Shown here: in pieces, positions 18,758 to 29,154 of the stretch
How positions within the stretch are numbered: the stretch's first letter is position 1
Layout of the letters: each line of letters opens with the position of its first letter
DNA from: Symbiodinium natans
Lineage: Eukaryota > Sar > Dinophyceae > Suessiales > Symbiodiniaceae
Reading direction: 5' to 3'
Length of the DNA: 64,000 bases
Assembly (NCBI GenBank): GCA_905221605.1
Contig: CAJNDS010002490.1
Location: 1 to 64,000, forward strand
Notes under the pieces: generated by a model
What the model was told of the DNA's origin: nothing
Database searches by the model: none
The model's input: the letters and a program-made list of their open reading frames with translations, nothing else
Made by a program: the position numbers and the translations under genes

Positions 18758-21430
18758 CCTAGCTACAGTTAGTAAGGTACGAGCTTCCCGATGAGGGATT
18801 TCGAAGAATCTGCCCCTGGGACACAACACGTGACAAGAATACCAGGGCACCCTTGAGAACTAGTCTCCCAGAACCCCTCAACACGAAACTCGAAAACGTA
18901 TACCCGTAAGCCCTAAACGCTGAACCCTAAACCCTAAACCCTAAACCCTAAACCCTAAACCCTAAACCCTAAACCCTAAACCCTAAACCCTAAACCCTGA
19001 ACCCTGAACCCTGAACCCTGAACCCTGAACCCTGAACCCTGAACCCTGAACCCTACCGTCTATTCTTTTCGGCTGCCGCCAAATCGCACTGAGCGGCAAT
19101 CATGTCTTGGCTCGAGGCCAAGCAAGGACGGATAGATAACGAGGTCCTTCCTGACTTGGGCTTCTGGCCTACAGGGTTTAGGGTTTAGGGTATATGGGGT
19201 CTAGGGTCTAGGCGTGCAGTGTAAGTTCCCCGGGATTTGGGGCTTGGGGTTTGGGGTTTAGGCTTTAGGGGCTTGGGGGTTCAGGGTTTAGGGAGCGGTT
19301 TAGGGCTTTGCTTCTACAGAGAACCCAAGCAGGCGGAAACAAAGGGACTATCATCCAATCAAAAGAGTCGGCCCTTGATGCTGTCTGTGGCATGTAGATG
19401 GTCTGAAGATACCCCAAGCCCCAAACCCAAAACCCTAAACCCCTAACCCTAAACCCAAAACCTTAACAGGTCTCGAACACATATCTGACTGAAATGAGAT
19501 TGAAAGACAGTTGTGGAGGGTTCGTCTCTCGGGTCTAGAGTTAAGGATTTAGGGTTTAGGGTTAGGTGCACTTGCAGTTCCCTAGCTCGAAGGAGGGTTC
19601 TAATAGAACCCGTCTTATCAAAACAGGGAATCCTACAGACCCATAACCCTCATGCCCTAAGTCCTAAACCCTAGTGCCCTAAACCCTCTAGCCTAGACCC
19701 TAGACCCTTCCCCCTAAACCCCAAACCCTAGACCCTTCGCCCTAAACCCTAAACTCGACATGCCTGGTGGCAGGTTCATGCACCGCTTAGGGCTTGGGGA
19801 GACTGGACATTGCTGGGACACTCTGGGCTCACCGAAAACTTAGATGTCAAGCACGCTGTGACAAGATATGCTTCCACATTGAAGGTAACTCTATGCCCTA
19901 AACTCTATACCTTATACCCCATGCCCTATTCCCACCCTAAAACCTAACTAAACCCGAAACCCTACACCCTTTCAGGGGCTCAGGATTGATGGGCGAAGCC
20001 CGAACCTCGTGGCTACCAAGTGACGTATCAGGCAACCACCCGAGCTCCTGCATGCTCGTTCGACATGTAGGGGCCCCCTAGCTCGAAGTAGGGTTATGAG
20101 GGCTCTAAATTGGGATATAAGTCTTCCTATTAAGTTATCATTCCCTTAACTAAAGTTGGTATGATAAGGGTGACCCCACTTGTATCGCGGAGGGAAGAAC
20201 AGAACTGAATCGCCTTCCAAACTTTGGCCGCGGGGTTCAAGGGTTTATAAGGGTTTAAGGGTTTAAGGGTGAAAGGGTTTAAGGGTCTAAGGGATTAAGG
20301 GTCTAAGAGTTAAACCCTAAACCCTAAACCCTAAACCCTAAAGGGTGTAAGGGTAGGGGGTTCGATGCGGGATTGGTCTCGATACCACCGTACCTTCGAG
20401 AGCTATCACCACACGGGATAACCAAAAGGGACGCCCACGAAGAGCTAGCAGGATACTGGTACCGTAGTATAGGTTTCTATCTCCAATGCCTAAACCCTAA
20501 ACCCTAAACCCTCCAAACCCTAAACCCTAAACCCTAAACCCTAAACCCTAAACCCCAATCTCTATAGTCACCTGCTATGTTCCAGCTGGGCTTCCCTTGT
20601 GGGGTTGCCATGTGACTCTCTTTCCCCTAAGCCCACATGAACCAGCGACACTAGACATATGTAATTAGGGGCCCCTTAGCTGGAAGTAGGCTTGTAAGGG
20701 CCCTTAATTTGGCTTTAAGTCCTACTTGTCGGGTTATACCTCCCTTAACTAAACTGAATCCTGTAAGGGGGCCCTATACTTGTACGGATGGTTCCCAACT
20801 GTATAGATTACCGTATGGATCCCGTCAACCGTCAACCCTGAACCCCCACCCAGACTAATGCCCCCCCCCCCCTACCCTGCCTCGGGCTTAGGGCTTAGGG
20901 CTTAGGGTTTGGGGTTTAGGGTTAAGGGTGCGTATTTATATGCATTCAGGCTGTAGGGCGTTCTGTTCCTGAACCGTCAATGTACACTGCCACATAGCAA
21001 GCACCCAATCGGCCACCAGAGATGACTTCGGGTCTACATCTAGGGGCCCCAGTTGCAAATTGGGTTATAAGGGCCCTACATAAATTAGGTTGAAAGTCCT
21101 ACTTTTCAGGTTATAATTCCCTTAACTGAGGTTAGTGGAGTAAGCAGTAAGGAGGCCCTACTTGTATAGGTAGACGGTCGGACTCTCATGGTACTTGCGA
21201 CTTCATGGTTGGTGACAAGAGAGTAACCTTCTGCTGTTGTGAGTGCAAGTCTTGAGGTGCGTAAAGCCCTACTTAAAGGTTTAGGGTTTAGGGTTTAGGG
21301 TTGAGGGTTTAGGGTTTAGGGTTTAGGGTTTAGGGTTTAGGGCCCTCAAGCATGAGCGCAACGGCGAAGGCCCCGCCGAGCAAAATATAGAGGAATTAGA
21401 GCCATAAACGGCCCAATGTCACCAAAAACT
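18410..21430 (-). CDS. unidentified multi-exon host gene
   Basis: A chain of minus-strand islands, each bounded by telomere-like arrays or family-1 elements. In transcript order: 21,345-21,430 (hydrophobic, FLYILLGGAFAVALMLE), 21,178-21,262 (RLALTTAEGYSLVTNHEVA), 20,945-21,025 (GACYVAVYIDGSGTERP), 20,566-20,652 (LVHVGLGERESHGNP), 20,363-20,470 (YPASSSWASLLVIPCGDSSR), 19,990-20,063 (TSMQELGWLPDTSLGSHEVR), 19,775-19,889 (VEAYLVTACLTSKFSVSPEC), 19,310-19,412 (QTASRADSFDWMIVPLFPP), 19,070-19,155 (KDLVIYPSLLGLE), 18,628-18,700 (AAVLVSADKEFSVRLQRLD) and 18,410-18,520. I cannot name the family or prove that all belong to one gene. Some exons contain an in-frame TAA or TGA. Confidence 0.4.
18713..18754. 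repeat. poly-C tract (~40 C)
   Basis: Uninterrupted C run, the longest of several in the window (also 12,007-12,027; 24,558-24,581; 39,967-39,985; G run at 55,498-55,519). Confidence 0.95.
18917..19055. repeat. two-block array: CCCTAAA then CCCTGAA
   Basis: About 12 CCCTAAA units switch abruptly to about 8 homogeneous CCCTGAA units, which shows local expansion of a variant. Confidence 0.95.
20063..20184. mobile_element. inverted-repeat element, family 1
   Basis: Ends ACATGTAGGGGCCCCCTA and AAGGGTGACCCCACTTGTA with a possible TCG target duplication. Lies directly at the edge of the exon at 19,990-20,063, consistent with an intron. Confidence 0.7.
20486..20552. repeat. CCCTAAA array
   Basis: Eight to nine units; a further CCCTAAA run of four lies at 20,313-20,341 inside TTTAAGGG-type repeats. 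Confidence 0.85.
20658..20780. mobile_element. inverted-repeat element, family 1
   Basis: Body AAGTAGGCTTGTAAGGGCCC ... TAAGTCCTACTTGTCGGG ... TTCCCTTAACTAAA-like; ends are partly eroded. Confidence 0.7.
21036..21172. mobile_element. inverted-repeat element, family 1
   Basis: Good copy with CATCTAGGGGCCCC at the left and GGAGGCCCTACTTGTAT at the right; central TCCTACTTTTCAGGTTATAA. Confidence 0.75.
21278..21343. repeat. TTTAGGG array
   Basis: Nine units with one TTGAGGG variant; it abuts the hydrophobic exon at 21,345. Confidence 0.9.
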
Positions 21431-21438
21431 GGGCTGCA

Positions 21439-21562
21439 CATGTCGGGGCCCCTAGTTATAAATAGAGTTATAAGGTCCCTGAACTGGGCTATAAGTCACT
21501 TGCTATTTAGGTGAGAATGCCGCTAACTAAAGTTATTCGTAGTAGCAAGGGGCCCCTACTTG
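21439..21562. mobile_element. inverted-repeat element, family 1
   Basis: Ends ACATGTCGGGGCCCCTA and AAGGGGCCCCTACTTGTAA. Confidence 0.75.
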
Positions 21563-21617
21563 TAAGTCTCTGAACTCATGCTTAAACCCTAAGCACTAAT
21601 CACTAAGCCCTAAGCCC

Positions 21618-21735
21618 TAAGCCCTAAACCCTAAACCCCAAACCCTAAACCCTAAACCCTAAACCCTAAACCCTAAACCCTAAACCCTAAACCCTAAACC
21701 CTCACCCTAAACCCTAAACTCCAAACCCTTAGGCT
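21618..21735. repeat. CCCTAAG/CCCTAAA array
   Basis: Starts with CCCTAAG units and continues as ~13 CCCTAAA units. Confidence 0.9.
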
Positions 21736-22039
21736 TAGTGGTCCTCAGCCTGGGCGTTGTAGGGCTCCAGCCTCCACGGCATAGTGGTTGCAAGGGACTC
21801 GGGGGTTTATGGGTTTAGGTTTAGGGTTTAGGGTTTAGGGTTTAGGGTTTGGGTTTCTAGTCTATTTGGGGTATACCCACAGTTCACACTTCAACTAACT
21901 GTAAAGAGGCAGACAGTATTTCAGGAGATTTCCCTTTCCTTGGCAGATATGATGCAACCCTAACATAATCTTTACGAACGTCAGCTTTTGTTGGACCCGA
22001 GTTCGGGTTGGGGCTTGTTTCAGGTGGAGGGTGGGGTAC

Positions 22040-22242
22040 ATGCAGGAGTTGTAGGTAGGGTTATAAGGGCACTTCATTGGGTTATAAGTCCTACTAAACC
22101 GTAAACCGTAAACCGTAAACCGTCAACCGTAAACCGTAAACCGTAAACCCTAAACCCTAAACCCTAAACCCTAAACCCTAAACCCTACTTTTCAGGTTAT
22201 ACTTCCCTTAACCCAAGTTAGTAAAGCAAGGGGGCCCCTACA
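22040..22242. mobile_element. family-1 element split by a telomere-like array
   Basis: The left part (GTAGGGTTATAAGGGCACTT..TAAGTCCTACT) and right part (CCTACTTTTCAGGTTATAC...GGGGGCCCCTACATGTAG) of one element are separated by 22,097-22,187: ~7 CCGTAAA then ~6 CCCTAAA. CCTACT is present on both sides of the array. Confidence 0.8.
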
Positions 22243-22276
22243 TGTAGCTTTCTGATCCCAGGATTCGGCTGCATCT

Positions 22277-22355
22277 GAGGTTTAGGGTTTAGGGTTTAGG
22301 GTTTAGGGTTTAGGGTTTAGGGTTTAGGGTTTAGGGTTTAGGGTTTAGGGTTTGG
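22277..22355. repeat. TTTAGGG array
   Basis: Eleven perfect units and one TTTGGGG. Confidence 0.9.
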
Positions 22356-22659
22356 GGTCTTGCCCAGAGACCCTAGCTAGCCCAGGCCAACATTATGTAA
22401 GGTTTTGGGTCGCATTCAGAGCCCAGAGGATATGAGACGCAAGAGCAACCTAGGAATACAAAGGGTGCCTCTAGAGGGGCTTATAAGGGAACCTAAACCC
22501 TAAAATTTGAAAGGAATAAAGCCCACACTGGGCCCTAGTAACCAAAAACCCTAAACCCCAAACCCCAAACCCGAAACCCTAACCCTAAACCCTAAACCCT
22601 AAACCCTGAAAAAGGGAATAAGGGCCAAGTCTGGGTCCCGGGAGCTCAGGGTTTCTGAG

Positions 22660-23045
22660 CTTAGAGGCGTTTAGGGTTTAGGGTTTAGGGTTTAGGGTTT
22701 AGGGTTTAGTGCAAGCAAGTGCGCGCCATTGGGGTTTGGGCTGCCGAGGCTGCTGGGCTTACCCTAAAAACCCTACACCCCACACCCTAAACCTCATAAA
22801 CCCTGAACCCTAAACCCTAAACCCTAACCTTACAAGCACTAAACCTACGTAATGTTTTTTGGGGGGAGGGGGGAGCCAGCCTCTTCAAGAGCGCGGTGAG
22901 CGACAGGTAGACCTAGCAGGCAGGAAGTTTAGGGTTTATGGGGTTTATGGGGTTTATGGGGTTTATGGGGTTTATGGGGTTTATGGGGTTTAGGGTTTAG
23001 GGTTTAGGGTTTCGGGTTTCGGGTTTAGGGTTCCGCAAATAGCGA
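22660..23045. repeat. TTTAGGG clusters and TTTATGGGG variant block
   Basis: Short TTTAGGG (22,668-22,708) and CCCTAAA clusters, a TTTTTTGGGGGG tract, then six tandem GGGGTTTAT units (22,930-22,988) leading into TTTAGGG/TTTCGGG. Confidence 0.85.
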
Positions 23046-23379
23046 GGCTTGCGGACAAAATCTGAGGGCTGGTCAAGTCACCAAGTCACCCTAGACCTTA
23101 TAAGGGGACCCCATTTAAGGGACTGTACTAAGGGATCATGGAACTACCCGAAGACTGTAAGGGAAATAGGAACCCATACGGGCACTTGGACCCTTATCCA
23201 AGTAGGGGCCGCCTTACTACACCGAATTTAGTTCAGGGAACTATAAACCTGAATAATAAGACTCATACCCAAAACCAAAAGAACCAAAAAAAACCCAAAA
23301 AACCCTAAAAACCCTAAACCCTAATGGGCCCATACTAAGGGACCAGGAATCTACCCTAAGAAGCTTGGGTTTGCGGGCG

Positions 23380-23450
23380 CTGCAAAAGTCCCGACCTGGG
23401 CCGCAGCCTCCTTCGCCAGAGGGAAGCTGTAGAGTTTTTTGTGTGTTTCT
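23380..23450 (-). CDS. putative host exon
   Basis: Reads YSFPLAKEAAAQVGTFAAPA. Clean island on the minus strand; function unknown. Confidence 0.4.
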
Positions 23451-23519
23451 GAGAGGGTTTAGGGTTTAGGGTTTAGGGCCGGGGTTTCGGTTTAGGGCTT
23501 AGGGCTTAGGGCATTTTTT

Positions 23520-23886
23520 TCTTGCCTGTGCTTTGCTAGCATTGGTTGGGAAAGCAGGACATAGGTATCGTGTAGAGTCCCTTGAAAGGGTTTTAGAGAG
23601 GGACGCAAGGTGTCTATTTCCCTCACTCGGGAGTTTCTACGGAATGAGCGAGGAGTACTCTTCGGAGGTTTGCAGGGGTAGCTGCGTTAGTTGTAACTGT
23701 TTTTGCTTGGTCGTGACTTTTAGTACCTGGACTGTTGGCACGCGCAGCATTTATGAGGGAATTGGGTTTATTGACTGCTTGTAAAATCGGAATACGTACT
23801 TGGCAGCAGTAGCCTGCATTTAAAGATTGAATCCTTGTGAGTCGTGAATGCGTACCGCTTCTAGGGGAGCTTACCTCATGCCGCAC
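23520..23886 (-). CDS. putative long host exon(s)
   Basis: A repeat-free ~370-bp island. One minus frame is open over most of it (QAVNKPNSLINAARANSPGT ... TPANLRRVLLAHSVETPE), but other frames are also open at the 3' part, so an intron or frame change inside is likely. No family recognised. Confidence 0.4.
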
Positions 23887-24038
23887 TTTTTGCGTGTGTT
23901 GCCGGTATGTGCCCTAAACCCTAAACCCTAAACCCTAAACCCTAAATCCTAAATCCTAAACCCTAAACCCTAAACCTATATGATGATCCACGACTCCATC
24001 AGTGCCGAGCTCGAAACGGTGTCTCCAAAGGCCCCCCT

Positions 24039-24175
24039 ACTTGGAGGTTCAGGGTACTTAGTAACCTATTATGAGTGCAGCTATAACCCACATATTAAGC
24101 CCCTTAAGTACCCTAATAGGGTTATAAATGGGTTATAAGTACAAACTGGGTTACAAAGTACCCCGAACCTCCAAG
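24039..24175. mobile_element. inverted-repeat element, family 4
   Basis: Ends ACTTGGAGGTTCAGGGTACT and GTACCCCGAACCTCCAAGT pair almost perfectly. Further copies are at 40,414-40,548, 48,400-48,526 (left end lost) and 55,804-55,949. Confidence 0.8.
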
Positions 24176-24184
24176 TCTACGTCT

Positions 24185-24330
24185 AATACCCTTGATACCC
24201 GAAACCACGAACTTCGATCCGACGAATCTGAAACCCAAGAGTCCTGACCGTAGTCGTAGTCCACGGCACGCACGCCCCCCATCATGACCACGGCCACGCC
24301 AAAGCCACAATCCTGATCTTATATTGGTTC
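24185..24330 (-). CDS. putative host exon
   Basis: Reads DQDCGFGVAVVMMGGVRAVD then YDYGQDSWVSDSSDRSSWF. Acidic/aromatic, open, begins next to a family-4 element. Function unknown. Confidence 0.4.
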
Positions 24331-24399
24331 TTAGCAGGGTGAGAGAAGGATTACGCACCGTAAGCCCCAAACTCCTAAACTCCTAAACCCTAAACAATC

Positions 24400-24850
24400 C
24401 TCAAAGGGTCACCGGGGTGGATGTCCAAGAACTAGCAAGTTACGATGCAACTAGAACCTTTGTTGTAGCTCCTTTTGTGGTAGTCTGACTGTAATGGTAA
24501 ACACGTCAAGCCGAAGTACAAGTCCAATCACGACACCCTCCACCCCCACCACCCCCAACCCCCCCCCCCCCCCCCCCCCCCTCCCCCAACCTCCCCCCCA
24601 GCCGCCCCCACTACCCCGACCCACGGGAAAAAGTCAACCACAGTAAAATGGCTCGAAAAAGGGTGTTAAGGGACCCTACTTGTAGCAAGGAAGCAAACCA
24701 GTACCCTGCGCTGTTACAACCGAAGTCGGGATGGTTCACAAGGCGTTCGAGGTACCTTCTTTGCTAGCACTCCACACAAACCCAGAAAAAGATCCTAAGC
24801 CCTAATCCGTACCACCACGCCAAACTTAACTCTGAACGCGGCGTTGTCTT
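24400..24850. other. non-coding, C-rich low complexity
   Basis: Dominated by a C-rich tract (24,535-24,620, including C24). No reliable exon seen. Confidence 0.4.
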
Positions 24851-24966
24851 GGCCGAAAGAGCCCAGCGTTGGAGGCTCGGTTTAGGTTTTAAGGTTTATC
24901 AGTTTGTGGGTTTCTGGGTTTGGGGTTTAGGGGTGGGTTTCGGGGTTTCAGGGTTTCTAGGAGGGT

Positions 24967-25090
24967 TTCCTTCTGCAGGAATTCAACTCCAAAAAGTTGG
25001 AACATCCTTAGCCCCGTACCCCAAAGGTATACTGAAGAGAATCCCAGCCCTAATCATGCTTAAACCATGTTCCAACTTCCTGGAGGTTCC
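24967..25090. mobile_element. inverted-repeat element, family 13
   Basis: Ends AACTCCAAAAAGTTGGAAC and GTTCCAACTTCCTGGAGGTT; body contains CCCCGTACCCCAAAGGTATA. The same element in opposite orientation is at 38,527-38,635. Confidence 0.75.
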
Positions 25091-25149
25091 TATAAACCCT
25101 ATAACCTAAACGCTATACCCTAAACCCGAAACCCTAAACCCTAAACCCT

Positions 25150-25268
25150 GAACCCTAAACCCGTCGGAGGGGGTGCCTGAATGTGCTCCTCCAAGGCGTC
25201 GGCCTCCACCAAGGTGGAGTAGAATCGGGCAAGGATCCTGGCGGAAGGGTGGCACCCGAAGCCCTGGG
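25150..25268 (-). CDS. putative host exon, possibly of a beta-lactamase-related protein
   Basis: Reads AQGFGCHPSARILARFYSTL then VEADALEEHIQAPPPT. The S.R.LARFY..L pattern resembles the helix after the active site of class-C beta-lactamase/esterase-like (LACTB-type) proteins. One short exon is not enough for a firm call. Confidence 0.4.
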
Positions 25269-25275
25269 CTGTACG

Positions 25276-25335
25276 TGAGGGTTTAGGGTTTAGGGTTTAG
25301 GGTTTAGGGTTTAGGGTTTAGGGTTTAGGGTTTAG
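25276..25335. repeat. TTTAGGG array
   Basis: Eight to nine perfect units immediately 5' of the exon above on the minus strand. Confidence 0.9.
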
Positions 25336-25446
25336 GACCTAGTATTTAGGGCTTACGGTGATTTACCCCTTTTAAAAGCGCGAGAGCAGGAAAAAGGCAG
25401 CTGGTGCTCGAAAGATTCCCTCGGCTTTTGGCACCTAGGTCAAGGA

Positions 25447-25592
25447 GGGGCCCCCTAGTTATAAGTAGAGCTATAAGGACCCTCTGTTGGGTTGTAAGGA
25501 TCCTAAATTCGGTTAGAAGTCCCTTAACTACAGGTAGTATAGTAAGGTTATAAGTCCCTTAACTACAGGTAGTATAGTAAGGGGGCCCCTCC
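25447..25592. mobile_element. family-1 element with internal duplication
   Basis: Ends GGAGGGGCCCCCTAGTTATA and AAGGGGGCCCCTCCTTG. The segment TTATAAGTCCCTTAACTACA plus GGTAGTATAGTAAGG is present twice in tandem. Confidence 0.75.
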
Positions 25593-25879
25593 TTGTAGGA
25601 CTCCGGGCCTTCTTTTTTTGTGCAGGGGTTCGGGCTTTGCAGGGCTTTGGCCTCCGGACATTTGGGATGCTTGCTTCATGGGGTTGGGAAGGTTTAGGGT
25701 TGAGGGTTTAGGGTTTAGGGCTTAGGGCTTAGGGTGTAGGGGACCTGAGACCTAGGCGAAGGAACATGGGAATGAGGGCTTCACGTTGCGTACTCTCAAA
25801 ACCTGACGCTAGTTCTGCCTGTCAACACACGCGCCCAAAGGTATGTACGCCCAGTTCTGTGATGAAGCAATGAAGGAAA

Positions 25880-26800
25880 CTAAGTATCACTCCAATCCCT
25901 GAAGCCTAAAACCGAAAACCATAGACACCAAACCCTCAAACCTTAAAGACACCCTAAGACCATGAACCCCAATAAGCCCCCCAAAACGACCCCAAGTCCC
26001 TTCAACTCTCAGAGCCTTTTTGTTACATCCCTACACCGCTATACGCGCTACATCCCTGAATCCCGAAATTCCCCCGACATGCCTACACGGAAAGGCGCTG
26101 AAAACACGAAGCCCCCCAAAAAACCTCCCCCCTAAACTCACTCTAAACCCCTCCCTGTAAACCCCTTAAGAAGCTCCAAGAACCCCGAAGACTGCCTCGC
26201 GTGCTTCAGCTCCATGTCCACCCAGGAATCGACCATGTTTTTCACCTTCTTGGGAAGCCCTAAACCCCAAAGCCCCGAAACCCTCAACCCTCCTAAACCC
26301 TAAACTGGGCGGGTGGTTGACAGTGGGGGGGCGGGGGCGGGGGGGGAGGGGGTTGGAGGGGTGGAAAGATTGGGGTTTGTCAACCTCGGGGGCTTAGGGC
26401 TTACTTGGCGCTTAGGGCTGGGGGGGTGTAGGGTTTAGGGTTTAGGGTTCAGTGGTACCTATTTGGTTTTTGCCTATGCTGGTCTAATCGTCAAGCAAGG
26501 TACCCCGAAGAAGGCAGCAACCCAAAGCCCTGCCCAACCCTACAGCCACAACCAACGTCGAAGCCCCAAAAACCCACCCTAAACCTCTAAATCCGCCCCA
26601 AACCCTCAACCCCTTAAAATAACAAACAACCGCTAAAACCCTAATCCCTCTCTCCTAAATTCCCCAAAACCCCTGAAACCCCAAACCGTAAACCGCCAAC
26701 CTCCCCCAAACCCAACCCTCGGCGCTAGGCCCTCCCAAAACCCTAAGCCCCAAACTTCCCTACCCCTCAAAAGCCCAAAACCTAAACCTGTGTCCCCCAA
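25880..26800. other. C-rich degenerate repeat DNA with a possible exon
   Basis: Long stretches of ACCCCCAAA/CCCTAAA-like degenerate sequence. One island at 26,188-26,258 on the minus strand reads LPKKVKNMVDSWVDMELKHA and is probably an exon. The rest shows nothing I can support. Confidence 0.4.
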
Positions 26801-26837
26801 GAAGCCTAGGTTAGGTGGAGAGTTTTAGTTCCCTGTA

Positions 26838-26926
26838 CCCTAAACCCTAAACCCTAAACCCTAAACCCTAAACCCTAAACCCTAAACCCTAAACCCTAAA
26901 CCCTAAACCCTAAACCCTAAACCCAC
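26838..26926. repeat. CCCTAAA array
   Basis: Thirteen perfect units. Confidence 0.95.
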
Positions 26927-26929
26927 AGT

Positions 26930-27150
26930 TGCTGTGAAGCTGCTGGCGTTCAGTTGGGGTTCAAGGTCTCTGGGAGGCTTTGAACAGTAGGCCTATCCGA
27001 AGCCATCGATCTATCGCTAGCCTCAGGCGTTAAACTTGCGACCAGAACTCAACTTCAGGAAAAGCAACAAACTTCTTATACGCCGTGATAAAGGGAGATG
27101 CTGGCAAGCGACGGCGGACCATTGATCGGCAGTGACCACGGAACCTTCCC
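26930..27150 (-). CDS. host exon with in-frame TAA and TGA
   Basis: One frame reads SMVRRRLPASPFITAYKKFV, AFPEVEFWSQV, a TAA (27,030-27,032), RLRLAIDRWLRIGLLFKASQ, RP, a TGA (26,961-26,963), and TPTERQQLHSNCG. Both stops lie inside smooth protein-like sequence. With TAA as Gln and TGA as Trp the exon is ~70 residues. Alternatively a tiny intron or two pieces of different exons are involved. No family recognised. Confidence 0.45.
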
Positions 27151-27498
27151 GGTCCACAGTCAAGCAAAACTCACCCGAAGCCCTATAAACCCTAAGCTTC
27201 CTAAACGCTTCTTAAACCCCATAAACTCTAAACCGGGATCTCAAAACAAACTGGGTTCATGCCAGCCACAAGCAAAATTATTGATAAGGGGGTCCACTCT
27301 AGGTACGCTGCACTCTTGGGTAGTTCTACGTGCCCTCAGCATGGGCCCTGAATTTGGGAAGCCCTTAGGTCCTCCATATAGTACCCTATGAAGAGGAGCC
27401 AAAAAAAAACTAATTGGAGAACTACCCTAAACTTAAACACCAAACCCTATACCCTAAACCCTTATGCCCCTTATCAAGGTTGGAGGACCATGCTGGGT

Positions 27499-27605
27499 TG
27501 CCCAGTAACCTGGGGTTAAAAAGGGTGCACTTTTTTGCTTAAAGGGGCTTATAAGGGAACCTACACCCTAAAAAAGGGAATAAGGGTACTACTGGGCATC
27601 CTAGC
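27499..27605. mobile_element. inverted-repeat element, family 7
   Basis: Ends TGCCCAGTAACCTGGGG and GTACTACTGGGCATCCTAG; body GGGGCTTATAAGGGAACCTA. A near-identical copy lies at 34,863-34,977 and a relic near 22,445-22,540. Confidence 0.8.
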
Positions 27606-28104
27606 ATGTGGCTAGCCTTGTCCCTGTTATGTAACCCCTTTGTGGAAGAAGCCTCGTGGTGCGGAAAGGTTTTGGGTTTGGGGCTTAGGGCGTGCCAAAC
27701 GTATGCACGCTTTGTGAGTGCGCATTAGTCTGCAGACCTACCCACCCCAGGACCGCCCACTTACAACTCTCGCGGAGTTAAGGACTTCTTTTTTACGAAG
27801 CAACATGTGCTCATGATGCAAGGTGATCTTTGCGAACCTGATATGAAACTCTTGACTCTGAAGATAACTATCAGTTGTATCACATGGGTCGCTTGGAGCA
27901 CCAAGGTTTTGAACCCTAAACCCCAAACCCTAAACCCTAAACTTAAAACCATAAACCCTGAACCCTCAACCCTAAACCCTAAACCCAGGTTTAGGGCTTA
28001 ATTAGGGCTTGTTGGCTGGAGGGTTGAGGGCTTCAGTTCCTCCAGCCTTAAAGTGCCCCAAGCTGCATATCCTGAGACCTTCATCCATAAACTGCAAACC
28101 TCAG

Positions 28105-28172
28105 CCCAGGAACCCACAACCCTAAACCCTAAACCCTAAACCCTAAACCCTAAACCCTAAACCCTAAACCCT
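28105..28172. repeat. CCCTAAA array
   Basis: Eight units, one of several in 27.9-28.2 kb. Confidence 0.9.
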
Positions 28173-28311
28173 GGAACTGAACCCATGCATTTAGGGTTTG
28201 GGTTTTGTGTCCCCCTATTTGGGGAAAAGCCATCCTCGACCTCCTTAGACCCTGAATCTTGTTCTCTAACCCCGTGGAGTTTAGGTTTTTCAGTTGAGGG
28301 GTCTTACCACC

Positions 28312-28573
28312 CCTAAACCCTAAAACCCTAAACCCTAAACCCTGAACCCTGAACCCTGAACCCTCAACCCTAAACCCGAGTAAACCCTACACCCTAAACC
28401 CTAAACCCTAAACCCTAAACCCTAAGCCCTAAGCCCTAAAGCCCTAAACCCTAAGCCCTAAGCCCTAAGCCCTAAGCCCTAAGCCCTAAGCCCTAAGCCC
28501 TAAGCCCTAAGCCCTAAGCCCTAAGCCCTAAGCCCTAAGCCCTAAGCCCTAAACCCTAAACCCTAAACCCTGC
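28312..28573. repeat. long array with homogeneous CCCTAAG block
   Basis: CCCTAAA and CCCTGAA units lead into ~14 tandem CCCTAAG units (28,447-28,545), then CCCTAAA again. Confidence 0.95.
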
Positions 28574-28650
28574 ACAGCCTCCCAGGCAGCCAAGGAAGCC
28601 CGAGTCGGCCATGAGTTGAAGGGCCCCGAACGCGCCGAGCGTGGGCTTTG
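28573..28650 (-). CDS. putative host exon
   Basis: Reads KPTLGAFGALQLMADSGFLG then CLGG; hydrophobic, possibly membrane-inserted. Tightly flanked by arrays on both sides (28,312-28,573 and 28,665-28,800). Confidence 0.45.
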
Positions 28651-28664
28651 AGGATTTGAGGGGT

Positions 28665-28808
28665 TTAGGGTTTAGGGTTTAGGGTTTAGGGTTTGGGGTT
28701 TGGGGTTTGGGGTTTGGGGTTTGGGGTTTGGGGTTTGGGGTTTGGGGTTTGGGGTTTAGGGTTTAGGGGCTTAGGGTTTAGGGGTTTGGCGTTTGGGGTT
28801 TGGGGTTT
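28665..28808. repeat. TTTAGGG array with TTTGGGG core
   Basis: Five TTTAGGG, ten TTTGGGG, then mixed units. Confidence 0.9.
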
Positions 28809-29049
28809 AGACGAGGGTTTTGCGGGCGGGTCCAGAGAGATCTAGAGGGTTGGCTTCGTGGGTTTACGGCTCAGCCCTAGACCCTAAACCCTAAACCTTA
28901 AACCCTAAACCCTAAACCCGGTGGCTTCATGAGGCGTAAAGCGGGCGCAGAGGGTTTGGGGTTTAGGGCTTAGGGTGTTTAGGGCTTAGGGTCAGGGCCT
29001 TTAGTACCGTTTGGGATCTCTTGCACCTGCCTCAGCCTTGCCCTGGCTG

Positions 29050-29150
29050 TGGGGTTCAGGGGTTCAGGGGTTCAGGGGTTTAGGGGTTCAGGGGTTCAGG
29101 GGTTCAGGGCTTCAGGGGTTCAGGGTTTCAGGGGTTAAGGGTTTAGGATT
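29050..29150. repeat. GGTTCAGG variant array
   Basis: About ten units of the 8-mer GGGGTTCA, a variant with one extra G. Confidence 0.9.
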
Positions 29151-29154
29151 TAGG

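Noticed and set aside
18629-18850. ORF with poly-Gly centre
   Set aside because: Crosses the C40 tract, so frame continuity there is meaningless. Only the 18,628-18,700 part is kept as a putative exon.
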